A stretch of DNA of 64,000 nucleotides from Gammaproteobacteria bacterium (lineage in GTDB: Bacteria > Pseudomonadota > Gammaproteobacteria > Acidiferrobacterales > SZUA-150), in NCBI GenBank assembly GCA_029880545.1, contig JAOUOD010000005.1:186001-250000 (forward strand), read 5' to 3'. The position numbers and the translations under genes are program-made. This document shows positions 20,744-28,850 of this stretch, piece after piece. The notes under the pieces were generated by a model that worked only from the letters and a program-made list of their open reading frames with translations, searched no databases and was not told where the DNA came from. How positions within the stretch are numbered: the first letter of the stretch is position 1; each line of letters begins with the position of its first letter.

Positions 20744-21205
20744 TCAGAGATAGATGTAGCCCTTTCTTTTGAGCCGATCTTCCTCGGTGGGGCCATAAGG
20801 CACAATATCAATAAACCCGGGAATATCCTCGTCGCTGATGTCCATCAGTTCCATCTGGGTCTTGCAGATCTTGATATCAATAACGCGATCAGCATCCAGT
20901 AACGCGGCGTCGTCCACAATTTTTTTATAGCGACTGTAGTTTTTCCTTGAGAAGAACCGGATTTCAGGACCATGCAAGACCAGGGCGATGCCGGTTTGTT
21001 CCTTGTTATTGCGCATGGTCTCCTTTAATTGCCTGGCCCGCGACAGCAGGTCCCGGATTTCCTTTTCGTTATGCAGTGTGACATTGAAAATATAGCGACC
21101 GTCCTTGCCATTATCGACGCTGATGGATGGCACATCATCAGAAAATGACGTGGACATTGGCAGTATTAGAGAAATGCCCAGGAGGATTCTGCAGGTCGAT
21201 TTCAT
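20744..21205 (-). CDS. Exported DsrE-like protein
   Basis: 153 residues from ATG 21205; upstream in-frame TTG codons are ignored because MKSTCRILLGISLILPMSTSFS is a signal peptide. The remainder has the DsrE/DsrF-like fold pattern (YIFNVTLHNEKEIRDLLSRARQL, IALVLHGPEIRFFSRKNY, DAALLDADRVIDIKICKTQMELM). One Cys (DIKICKTQ) occupies the place often used by DsrE-type proteins. Secreted DsrE-like proteins have no settled function; sulfur handling is a guess from the family name. It is last in a minus-strand group after nadC. Confidence 0.7.
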   Translation of the reverse strand: MKSTCRILLGISLILPMSTSFSDDVPSISVDNGKDGRYIFNVTLHNEKEIRDLLSRARQLKETMRNNKEQTGIALVLHGPEIRFFSRKNYSRYKKIVDDAALLDADRVIDIKICKTQMELMDISDEDIPGFIDIVPYGPTEEDRLKRKGYIYL

Positions 21206-21449
21206 GATGGTGGCGCTATCAGGTGCACTCGTAATTGGTTTGTCTGAATGAATTGTGCAGAAATTGGCACTGTTCGTCCAGAACAAGCCTGGTCAGCTGT
21301 AATCTTTCCGGTTGCGGCATAGTCAGCGGTGCTGGATCACGGTGTCGTCAGGGCATTGCCCGGATGGTGTTGGTGGCACCGAAAGGGATAGCGATCAGGC
21401 TGTTACAATCAACAGCCGGTCGCGGCTTGAGTGTGAGATGCAGCCCTGG
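21206..21449. other. Non-coding gap between dsrE-like gene and nadC
   Basis: 244 nt. No open frame with protein-like character, tRNA-like cloverleaf, clear terminator or promoter was recognised. It separates two minus-strand genes. Confidence 0.4.
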
Positions 21450-22286
21450 TTACTGGCTTATATCAAAGAGCATCGAGAAATCTGTTGCCCGGATATGCTT
21501 GGTCAGGCCGCCAATGGAAATTTCATCAATGCCGGTCAGGGCAATGTCACGAACAGTATCGAGGCTGACATCGCCGGATGCTTCAAGATTGGCGCGACCG
21601 CTATTGATTTGGACCGCTTCGCGTAACTGATCATTGCTGAAGTTGTCCAGCAGAATGTAGCGTGCGCCGGCGGCCAATGCCTGCTGGAGTTCATCCAGCG
21701 ATTCCACCTCGATTTCGATTTTTACTGACCCATCAGTGGAAGAATTTGCCAGGCCAAGCGCCTTGGCGATGGAGCCAGCCGCACGGATATGGTTTTCCTT
21801 GATCAGGATGGCATCAAACAGGCCGATACGATGATTGTGACCACCACCACAACGTACAGCGTATTTCTCGGCGAGGCGCAGGCCGGGGATGGTTTTCCGG
21901 GTGTCCAGTATGCGAACCCCGGTACCGGCAACGGCATTCACATAGTGTTGCGTGGCGGTGGCGACAGCAGATAATGTCTGTAAAAAATTCAATGCTGTTC
22001 GCTCGGCTATTAACATGTTTCGTGCTGAACCATTGATGCGACATACGCTGCTGTTTGCATCGACTTGCTGGCCTTCCTGTATGTGCCAGTCGAGGTGAAT
22101 GACTGGATCCACCATGGCAAAGCATTCATTCACCCAGGCCTGGCCGCAAATGACCGCTTGTTCTCGGCAAATGATCTCTGCAACAGCCTGGCCGTCGGCC
22201 GGCAGCAGTTGTGCAGTCAGGTCGCCGCTGCCCAGGTCTTCCCTGAGTGCATTGGCGACATTGTTCTTGATTTCCTGATCCAGCAT
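21450..22286 (-). CDS. nadC: Nicotinate-nucleotide pyrophosphorylase (quinolinate PRTase)
   Basis: 278 residues. The family pattern ALREDLGSGDLTAQL begins the protein. Later come NFLQTLSAVATATQHYV, DTRKTIPGLRLAEKYAVRCGGGHNHRIGL with the basic residues that bind quinolinate and PRPP, and LLDNFSND near the C-terminus. It converts quinolinate and PRPP to nicotinate mononucleotide, CO2 and PPi in de novo NAD synthesis, upstream of NadE encoded about 6 kb away. It follows egtB by 62 nt on the same strand. Confidence 0.96.
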   Translation of the reverse strand: MLDQEIKNNVANALREDLGSGDLTAQLLPADGQAVAEIICREQAVICGQAWVNECFAMVDPVIHLDWHIQEGQQVDANSSVCRINGSARNMLIAERTALNFLQTLSAVATATQHYVNAVAGTGVRILDTRKTIPGLRLAEKYAVRCGGGHNHRIGLFDAILIKENHIRAAGSIAKALGLANSSTDGSVKIEIEVESLDELQQALAAGARYILLDNFSNDQLREAVQINSGRANLEASGDVSLDTVRDIALTGIDEISIGGLTKHIRATDFSMLFDISQ

Positions 22287-22348
22287 GACCGTGCCCGTGG
22301 TGATAATGGCGCAAGCATACCCAAACTGCGCACCAGTACAAGCCGGGC

Positions 22349-23515
22349 TCAGTCAGCCAGCCTGAGCCCGGAAAAGATGTGGCGGGTATCGGCAGTATAG
22401 AAATTCCGGAAGCTGAGACGCTTGATCCAGTCAGAGGTAAATCGACTGGCGCCACGCAGGACGTAATGCCGGTTGTCAAACCAGGGAGTTGAGTAACCAT
22501 CGTAGGGGAATGGTCTGAAACCGGGATAGGGCTGAAACGTGTTGCTGCACCACTCCCAGCACTGATTGGATTGATCTTCGCTGAAGGATTTGTACGATCG
22601 ACTGTACTCCCACTCGAATTCGGTCGGCAGCCGCAAGCCGGCCCAGGATGCAAAAGCGCTGGCTTCATGGTGGCTGAGCAGGGTGACCGGCTCGGCGGCA
22701 GACATTTCCCGGGGGCCGAGTGAGCCCGTGGCCACATCTATAATATAGTAGCGACCGGAATCATGACGGCGCCAGTTTCCAGGTAGCGCAATGTTATTCT
22801 GTTGCAGCCAGCGCCAGCCATCCGGTGTCCAGTGTTCAGGCCGGCTGTAGCCAGCCGATTCCACGAAGCCCAGGTATTCAGCGCAACTTACCGGCCCGGA
22901 GGCAATGGAAAATTCTTCAACCGGGACTTCATGGCGCGGAATTTCATTGTCGTACGCGCGGGCATCGTCCAGGAGACCAATAGTCACCATTGCGCTTTCG
23001 AGCAACACAGATGGACTGATAACGTCGCGACCACCTGGACAGCTTGAAGGGGTGAAATCCGGGTCGGAATGCTGCAGCGCATATTGCTGGCAAACCTGCA
23101 TGAGAGTTTCGTTGTGCTGGTGATGATGCTGGACCAGGAACAGCAGCAAGTAATCGTCTCGCAACAGCTCATGCGAGTGACCATCGGCAACCAGGTTGTT
23201 CAGTACATAAACAGTTTCTTCGTGTAGCCGAAGCAGCCGGTCAAGATGTTGCGCCCGGCAAGGCAGTTGACCACCGCGAAGCGATTTTGGGCTTAGCCAG
23301 GGGAAATAGAGTTGTTTCTCAAGATCCTGGAGCGGTTGACCCAGTACTTGTTCGAGCAACCAATAGCGCTCGATAAAAACCATGTGACCGATATGCCAGC
23401 CAACCGGGCTGAGCTCGGGATGGAATTGCGTAGTCCAGGCATGCTCGGGCAATCGTGATGCTATGGTAATGCCGTGCTGCAGGGCCTGGTCGAGATCAAG
23501 GCTGGTGACCTTCAT
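22349..23515 (-). CDS. egtB: Ergothioneine sulfoxide synthase EgtB
   Basis: 388 residues. An N-terminal DinB_2-like domain provides the iron ligands: WHIGH near 40-44 and the HxxxHxE motif in QHHHQHNETL near 130. A C-terminal formylglycine-generating-enzyme/sulfatase-modifying fold follows (GLRLPTEFEWEYS, YVLRGASRFT, HIFSGLRL). EgtB joins hercynine to a cysteine thiol donor with O2. It overlaps egtC by 4 nt (ATGA), so the pair is co-translated. SenA, the selenoneine enzyme, is a related family; no senB or senC-like partner is here, whereas egtC and egtD are. Confidence 0.9.
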   Translation of the reverse strand: MKVTSLDLDQALQHGITIASRLPEHAWTTQFHPELSPVGWHIGHMVFIERYWLLEQVLGQPLQDLEKQLYFPWLSPKSLRGGQLPCRAQHLDRLLRLHEETVYVLNNLVADGHSHELLRDDYLLLFLVQHHHQHNETLMQVCQQYALQHSDPDFTPSSCPGGRDVISPSVLLESAMVTIGLLDDARAYDNEIPRHEVPVEEFSIASGPVSCAEYLGFVESAGYSRPEHWTPDGWRWLQQNNIALPGNWRRHDSGRYYIIDVATGSLGPREMSAAEPVTLLSHHEASAFASWAGLRLPTEFEWEYSRSYKSFSEDQSNQCWEWCSNTFQPYPGFRPFPYDGYSTPWFDNRHYVLRGASRFTSDWIKRLSFRNFYTADTRHIFSGLRLAD

Positions 23516-24291
23516 AACGGACTTATGTCGGCATGTCCGTTGTCGTCAATACTGATGATGCTGTGATTCGGCAGGCTGACCCAGCCGCGATCAGGGTGCA
23601 ATGGCTCTGATGCAACCACCACCGCATCGGGAAAACATGCATTGTTGACCGTGTAATAAAGACTGGGACAGTCGCCGTTAACGGCATGGCGGCTGGCAAC
23701 AATATTCTGGCCATCACTGACGGCGATGTTCAGAAGACATTTTCTGCCTGCCATGGATTTGCCCAGGTCGTCCAGTAGCGCGGCAAGCAGGTCAGTCAGT
23801 TCAAAGTTCTGGTGCTTTCGGCGCAACTGCCTGAACAGGGCAAACAGGTATTCGGAATCCGTTGTTCCATGTACGTGGGCATCAATATCGGCGTCCAGTC
23901 CGCACCGAAATCCGTGACGAACTTCGGTGGGAAAATCCTTGATGTAGCCATTATGAAGAAAGATGTATCGATCATCCAGGAACGGCTGGGTGTTTGCATG
24001 ACTCACGTCCATATTGCGTGTGGCGCTGCGTACGTTGGCCATCCACAGTTGCTTGCTGAGACTGCGCGCCAGCGGCTCCAGGTTCGGATCCGTCCAGATG
24101 GGCATGGGGTTGCTGTAGCGTGCTGCGCGACCGTTATCATCGTACCAGCCGAAACCGTAGCCGTCGGCATTGAGTCGGCCCTCGCGCATCTCCAGGGGTT
24201 CCCAGGATTGCTTGAGCAGACTGTGATGAGGTTCAAGCAGTAAATCCTTGAGCAGGATCTCGCGACCAAGATAACAGGCGATTCGGCACAT
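23512..24291 (-). CDS. egtC: Ergothioneine amidohydrolase EgtC
   Basis: 259 residues, a class II glutamine-amidotransferase (Ntn) domain. The start MCRIACYLG exposes Cys2 as catalytic nucleophile after Met removal. WMANVRSATRNMDVSHANTQPF and FLHNGYIKDF are the glutaminase signatures. In the mycobacterial route EgtC removes glutamate from the gamma-glutamyl-hercynyl-cysteine sulfoxide. It precedes egtB and is divergent from egtD with 160 nt between. Its presence suggests that the thiol donor is gamma-glutamylcysteine rather than free cysteine. Confidence 0.9.
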   Translation of the reverse strand: MCRIACYLGREILLKDLLLEPHHSLLKQSWEPLEMREGRLNADGYGFGWYDDNGRAARYSNPMPIWTDPNLEPLARSLSKQLWMANVRSATRNMDVSHANTQPFLDDRYIFLHNGYIKDFPTEVRHGFRCGLDADIDAHVHGTTDSEYLFALFRQLRRKHQNFELTDLLAALLDDLGKSMAGRKCLLNIAVSDGQNIVASRHAVNGDCPSLYYTVNNACFPDAVVVASEPLHPDRGWVSLPNHSIISIDDNGHADISPL

Positions 24292-24451
24292 GTGACAATA
24301 ATAACGTCAATTGATGTCTCAAGCCACACACTGCTGCTGCGGTTGCTGCCGATACACGGATAAAACCACAGTCTATATCACATTAAATGCGCGTTGTTAG
24401 TGTGGTAGCATGATGCGCCTTGCGTAACAAGAGAACACTGGAGGAGCGATC

Positions 24452-25477
24452 ATGGAATCAGGGTTTTCCGGGATATTGACCGCGCATGCTGTACAGGATC
24501 GGATCAATATCACCACGATTACAGACAGGCCGGTGTACCAGGACCTGGCCGACGATGTGGCCAGTGGGTTGTCACGGGAACAAAAAAGTCTGCCGGCAAA
24601 ATATTTTTATGATGAACGTGGTTCAGATCTTTTTGATCGCATTTGCCTGACTCCAGAGTATTACCCTACTCGTACTGAAGATGAGTTGCTTTCCTGCTGC
24701 GCCGCTGACATCCTGGAATGCATTCACCCGCACTCCATTGTTGAGCTCGGCAGTGGCGCCAGCCGAAAGACCCGCCATTTTTTCGACGCCTGCGAACGGC
24801 GGAACATCAAACCAACCTATCGCCCGGTTGATATATGCGGGCAAATGTTGCTGCATGCGGGAAGCAGGCTTTGCGGCCTGTATCCATGGCTGGAAATTGA
24901 TGCCATGGTGCTGGATTACACGGCCGATTTGCAGCACCTGGAGGACCGCAACGAGCGAAGATTGTTTGCCTTTCTGGGCGGTACGCTTGGGAACTTTACC
25001 GAGACGGAAGCCTGCACGTTTCTGTCAGAAGTGCGAAATATCATGCGCCATGATGATCGGTTGCTGGTTGGTGTGGACAGGGTAAAGGATCATGGCATAT
25101 TGAACGCGGCATACAATGATGCCGAAGGCCTGACGGCAGAATTCAATCTCAATATGTTGCGGGTGCTGAATCGTGAACTGGGTGCCGGGTTCAATCCAGA
25201 TCAGTTTGAACACAGGGCATGGTTCAATGAATCGGACGCGCAAATTGAAATGCATTTGCGCGCAATCAGGGCCCAGAAAGTCCGGATGCGTGACCTGCCT
25301 AACCGGTTTTGTTTTGAGCAAGATGAAACCATTCTTACCGAGATCAGTCGCAAGTTTACCCGTAATTCGTTTGAACAACTCCTGGCTGCAGCAGGTCTCG
25401 ACACTGAAGCGCATTTCGAGCCAGATAATAGTTACTTTTCTCTGTTTTTGGTCCGCCCGACAAGTGGTAGAATTTGA
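24452..25477 (+). CDS. egtD: Histidine N-alpha-methyltransferase EgtD
   Basis: 341 residues, close to the usual 320-330. Family features are the Tyr-rich QKSLPAKYFYDERGSDLFDRIC block, the SAM loop VELGSGASRKTRHFFDA (about 92-107) and FLGGTLGNFTE near 175. It trimethylates histidine to hercynine, the first step to ergothioneine. A good AGGAG lies about 5 nt upstream of the ATG. It is divergent from egtC-egtB. Downstream after about 170 nt is an ArsR-type regulator in the same direction. Confidence 0.93.
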   Translation: MESGFSGILTAHAVQDRINITTITDRPVYQDLADDVASGLSREQKSLPAKYFYDERGSDLFDRICLTPEYYPTRTEDELLSCCAADILECIHPHSIVELGSGASRKTRHFFDACERRNIKPTYRPVDICGQMLLHAGSRLCGLYPWLEIDAMVLDYTADLQHLEDRNERRLFAFLGGTLGNFTETEACTFLSEVRNIMRHDDRLLVGVDRVKDHGILNAAYNDAEGLTAEFNLNMLRVLNRELGAGFNPDQFEHRAWFNESDAQIEMHLRAIRAQKVRMRDLPNRFCFEQDETILTEISRKFTRNSFEQLLAAAGLDTEAHFEPDNSYFSLFLVRPTSGRI

Positions 25478-25647
25478 CGTCCCGGACCGTTTGTCGATTA
25501 CAGAATCATGCGGTAAGCTGGCCGGGCAATCCGGAGAAGGGATGACAATCCGGAAAAATGCGGGCGTTAGCGATGTCATGGTAACTTGAAATATCGAGAC
25601 GGGAACTGGCGCGGCAAACAATAACGACAGATCTATCGGGAGTGACA

Positions 25648-25980
25648 GTGAAGACGCAATTTGCAATCCATTTGCCAGATGGCTGGATGCCATATTCTCG
25701 CATGTTCGCCGCCTTGGGCGATGAAACACGACAAAAAATCCTGTTAATTTTTGAGCATGACGAGGAAATCTGTGTAAACGATATCGCGCGCTTGTTTAAT
25801 ATCAGTCGCCCGGCGATTTCCCATCACCTGAAAGTCTTGCGCAACGCTGGTCTGGTGAACAGCGAAAAGCGCGGCAAAGAAGTGTATTACAGCGTTAATC
25901 GCGAATACTTTGCCAATGTTCTTGAAGTGGTGTATCGGACCATGGCCGAGCAGAACAAGCAGGGCCAGCTGATCAATTGA
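25648..25980 (+). CDS. ArsR-family winged-helix regulator
   Basis: 110 residues from GTG 25648. GGGAG at 25638-25642 is 5 nt upstream; it overlaps the in-frame GTG at 25642, ruling that one out. The winged helix-turn-helix is plain: MFAALGDETRQKILLIFE, then DIARLFNISRPAISHHLKVLRNAGLV and the wing EKRGKEVYYSV. It has a single Cys (EICVND), so the classical ArsR/SmtB metal-binding Cys pairs are absent and metal sensing is unlikely. It sits between egtD and an MFS carrier; control of one of these is a reasonable but untested guess. Confidence 0.85.
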   Translation: MKTQFAIHLPDGWMPYSRMFAALGDETRQKILLIFEHDEEICVNDIARLFNISRPAISHHLKVLRNAGLVNSEKRGKEVYYSVNREYFANVLEVVYRTMAEQNKQGQLIN

Positions 25981-26126
25981 TATTCAGTTGGCGACACCTC
26001 TCAGGCGCGAATTTATAATTAATAATTATTTGTAGTATGGCCATTTCTGCCCGGAATGACCCGGTGGTGGAATGAGCTGATGCATTGGCGCGGTTACCCG
26101 TGGTCACCGCAATGCGAGGGGGGTGT

Positions 26127-27422
26127 GTGAACGGTTACGAGCCTGTACGCCGTCGCGAGATTGTCGCCTGGGCGATGTTTGATTTTGCCAATTCCGGTTT
26201 CACGACAGTCGTATTAACGGCAATATTCAACGCTTATTTCGTATCTGTGATTGCCGGGCAAATTGTCAGTAATGGCAATGCCGCAACCTTGCTGTGGACG
26301 ATCACAACATCTATTGCCTATCTTATGGTGCTTGCCAGCGCCCCGGTAATCGGTGCTATCGCTGATTACGGCGCGCATAAAAAGCGTTTCCTGGTAATTA
26401 CTTCGCTGGCTTGTATTGGTTTTACCGTGCTGTTGGCAACTGCCAGGGAAGGCGATATCGCGCTGGCGGTATTTGGTGTGATCATGGCGACGTTCATGTT
26501 CGCGGCCGGTGAAAGCCTGATCTCGGCATTTCTCCCGGAGTTGGTGCCACCGGAAAAAATGGGGCGGATTTCCGGTTACGGCTGGGCGGTAGGCTATTTA
26601 GGCGGCCTGTTGGTGCTGGCATTGTGTCTTGTCTATATCGAGTCGGCCAAGCTGCGAGGACTGGGCGCCAATCACTACGTCTCCGTCAGCTTGATGATTA
26701 CCGCGGCCAGTTTCCTGGTTGGCGCGCTGCCCTCGTACTTGTGGCTGCGTGAACGAGCGCAGGCGGGCCCGCCACTGGCGTTGTCAGCATATGTTCGAAC
26801 AGGCTTTTTCCGCCTGGGTCAGACCATGAAACATGTGCGTCACTATCGCGACCTGTTCCGATTCCTGATCATCCTGGCAATCTTCTATTGTGGAATCTAT
26901 ATCGTCGTGACCTTGGCGGCGGTTTATGCCCAGCAGGTAATGGGTTTCGATACGGTCGATAATATCAAGCTGATCCTGGTGGTAAATATTACAGCGGCCG
27001 TAGGCGCCTTTGCATTCGGGCATATACAGGATCGACTGGGTTCTATCCAAACATTGGCGCTGACCTTGCTGTTATGGATAGCGGCGCTGGTCATTGCCTA
27101 CTATACCCATGATCGCGTGACATTCTGGATTGCGGCCAACATTATCGGTGTAGCCATGGGTTCAAGCCAGTCCGCCGGGCGCGCCCTGGTCGGGCAGTTT
27201 TCGCCTGCCAGCCACAGCGCCGAGTTTTTTGGCTTGTGGTCAATGGCAACCAAGCTGGCTGCTGTCGTCGGACCGCTTAGTTATGGCGCCGTCACCTATA
27301 TCACCGGGGATCATCGGCAGGCGATCCTGGTAACGACGGGATTCTTCGTGGCTGGATTATTATTGTTGTTCACTATTGACGAGCAGCGAGGCCGGCAGGC
27401 GGCGACAAAAACGTTTGCCTGA
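26127..27422 (+). CDS. MFS transporter, UMF1/Atg22-like family
   Basis: 431 residues from GTG 26127, which follows GAGGGGGG at a usable distance; ATG 26112 is an alternative and TTG 26085 unlikely. It has twelve hydrophobic segments. The start EIVAWAMFDFANSGFTTVV is diagnostic of the UMF1 (Atg22-like) branch, as are APVIGAIADYGAHKKRFL and the late ANIIGVAMGSSQSAGRALVGQFSP. Bacterial substrates are mostly unknown, with amino acids or peptides suggested for the family. It is downstream of the ArsR-type gene by about 150 nt. Confidence 0.88.
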   Translation: MNGYEPVRRREIVAWAMFDFANSGFTTVVLTAIFNAYFVSVIAGQIVSNGNAATLLWTITTSIAYLMVLASAPVIGAIADYGAHKKRFLVITSLACIGFTVLLATAREGDIALAVFGVIMATFMFAAGESLISAFLPELVPPEKMGRISGYGWAVGYLGGLLVLALCLVYIESAKLRGLGANHYVSVSLMITAASFLVGALPSYLWLRERAQAGPPLALSAYVRTGFFRLGQTMKHVRHYRDLFRFLIILAIFYCGIYIVVTLAAVYAQQVMGFDTVDNIKLILVVNITAAVGAFAFGHIQDRLGSIQTLALTLLLWIAALVIAYYTHDRVTFWIAANIIGVAMGSSQSAGRALVGQFSPASHSAEFFGLWSMATKLAAVVGPLSYGAVTYITGDHRQAILVTTGFFVAGLLLLFTIDEQRGRQAATKTFA

Positions 27423-27447
27423 TTAGATGCTAATTGAGTGTAACCGG

Positions 27448-27613
27448 TCAGACTGTGCCGTACTTGGTTTTCACCTCAGCCCCAGGAGTTTTGAGCAAAC
27501 CGGTTGGCAAAATACCGCCGGCGCAGATGATAACGCCATCGTTCGGGATGGTAATCGTGTCTTCTCCGAAATCCACGGCGATATTGTCGGTGACGGTGAA
27601 TGTTTTTTGAATT
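27448..27613 (-). pseudogene. C-terminal remnant of a FAD/NAD(P)-dependent oxidoreductase
   Basis: On the minus strand this stretch reads FTVTDNIAVDFGEDTITIP, then NDGVIICAGGILPTGLLKT, then PGAEVKTKYGTV and stop. That matches the C-terminal end of YpdA/thioredoxin-reductase-like flavoproteins, where CAGGILPTG is the conserved FAD-binding end. An in-frame TGA at about 27611-27613 precedes it and no start or upstream domains exist in 27614-27838, so only about 50 residues remain. It lies tail-to-tail with the MFS gene. Confidence 0.65.
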
Positions 27614-27838
27614 CAATTTACGTTCTATCACTGTGCATGGGTTTGATCGAGGCGATATGATGCCTGGCCCGGAGCAGGTACAGCAGCAATCAGAAACCAT
27701 TGGCACATTACGGAAAGACGCGACAGTGCGGGATTATTATGCCGAGGGATGTTGACGAGAATTTTGACTCGATATTTTCGCCAACAGCAGGCTGTGTTAT
27801 ACAGGCTGCTCATTATTCAAACCCCAGGTATTTGACTG

Positions 27839-28723
27839 TTGAACCCGGTATTACGAACAACCCGACCACATTTCCTGGTGCTGTCACCGATCATGGTGGG
27901 CCTGGCACTGGCGACAGCCCATTGGCTGGGTTACCGGCCCGATCTGCTGCTGATAGTCTATGCTTGCATTGGTGCCGTAGCGGCCCATGTCAGTGTCAAC
28001 GCATTTAACGAATACCTGGATTTTATCAGCGGGCTTGATGCTCAAACCCGGCGTACACCCTTTAGCGGCGGCAGCGGAGCGTTGCCGGAAAATCCCCATC
28101 TGGCAAATCGAGTGCTGGAACTGGCTATTGCCGCATTGGTCGTCAGCGCATCTATTGGATTGTTTTTTGCCTGGTATCGCGGACCGATGATGCTGGTTCC
28201 AGGGATTGCGGGCCTGGCATTGGTTATTTTTTATACCAACTGGATTACCCGGCAGCCGCTGCTGTGCCTGTTGGCCCCGGGGTTTGGCTTCGGACCGGTT
28301 ATGATTATCGGCAGCTATATGGTGTTTACCGGCGAGTATTCATGGCCGGCAGTAATTGTTTCGTTGCCGGCCTTTTTCCTGGTGAACAACCTGTTGCTGA
28401 TGAACCAGTACCCGGATATTGAACCGGATCGGCGGGCAGGTCGTCGACACCTCCTGATTGCGTTCGGTCCGCGGGTCGGTTTGTATGTATACGCGGTGTT
28501 TGCATTATTGCCATACGTCGTACTGGGCGTTGCGGTCTGGATGCACTACCTTCCGCACCTGGGCCTGATCGCGCTGCTGGCATTGCCGGCGAGCCTGTTC
28601 TCTACCCTGAGACTGGCCGTTTTCCTTGCTCATGGAACTCCTTTGCAGCCCGGCCTGGCAGCCAACGTTGTGGCCAGTCTGCTGTACCCGCTGTTGCTGG
28701 CGACCGGCCTGCTGCTGGCCTGA
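27839..28723 (+). CDS. UbiA-family prenyltransferase (MenA-like)
   Basis: 294 residues from TTG 27839 (LNPVLRTTRPHFLVLSPIMVG), the only start near the family's conserved RPHF region. Nine or so membrane helices. The two Asp-rich prenyl-diphosphate motifs are visible: NEYLDFISGLDAQTRRTPFSGGSG near 57 and NQYPDIEPDRRAGRRHL near 193. It is closest to MenA-type (dihydroxynaphthoate) enzymes by the FSGGSG and PDIE patterns, but no other menaquinone genes are here, so the aromatic substrate is open. It is downstream of the MFS gene after a 416-nt gap holding the oxidoreductase remnant, and ends about 130 nt before clpB. Confidence 0.82.
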   Translation: MNPVLRTTRPHFLVLSPIMVGLALATAHWLGYRPDLLLIVYACIGAVAAHVSVNAFNEYLDFISGLDAQTRRTPFSGGSGALPENPHLANRVLELAIAALVVSASIGLFFAWYRGPMMLVPGIAGLALVIFYTNWITRQPLLCLLAPGFGFGPVMIIGSYMVFTGEYSWPAVIVSLPAFFLVNNLLLMNQYPDIEPDRRAGRRHLLIAFGPRVGLYVYAVFALLPYVVLGVAVWMHYLPHLGLIALLALPASLFSTLRLAVFLAHGTPLQPGLAANVVASLLYPLLLATGLLLA

Positions 28724-28749
28724 TTAACCGGCCTGGCCATCATAAATCC

Positions 28750-28775
28750 CTTGAAAACCCGGTCTCGACCCCCAT
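28750..28775 (+). promoter_or_regulatory. Sigma-32 (RpoH) heat-shock promoter of clpB
   Basis: CCCTTGAAA provides a -35 CTTGAA at 28750-28755, and CCCCATTA a -10 CCCCAT at 28770-28775, with a 14-nt spacer. This matches the E. coli sigma-32 consensus (CTTGAA, 13-15 nt, CCCCAT) essentially perfectly. The site is about 75 nt upstream of the clpB ATG, and clpB is a standard RpoH target. Confidence 0.88.
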
Positions 28776-28850
28776 TAAGGATGCAGAGATCATCGTGACC
28801 AGGGCGCAAACGTTCCCGGTCAGTTCGTATTGTTTCCGGGGGGTATCGCC

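Noticed and set aside
22349-23515. SenA (selenoneine synthase) instead of EgtB
   Set aside because: No senB glycosyltransferase-like or senC SelD-like gene is adjacent, while egtC overlaps it and egtD is divergent.
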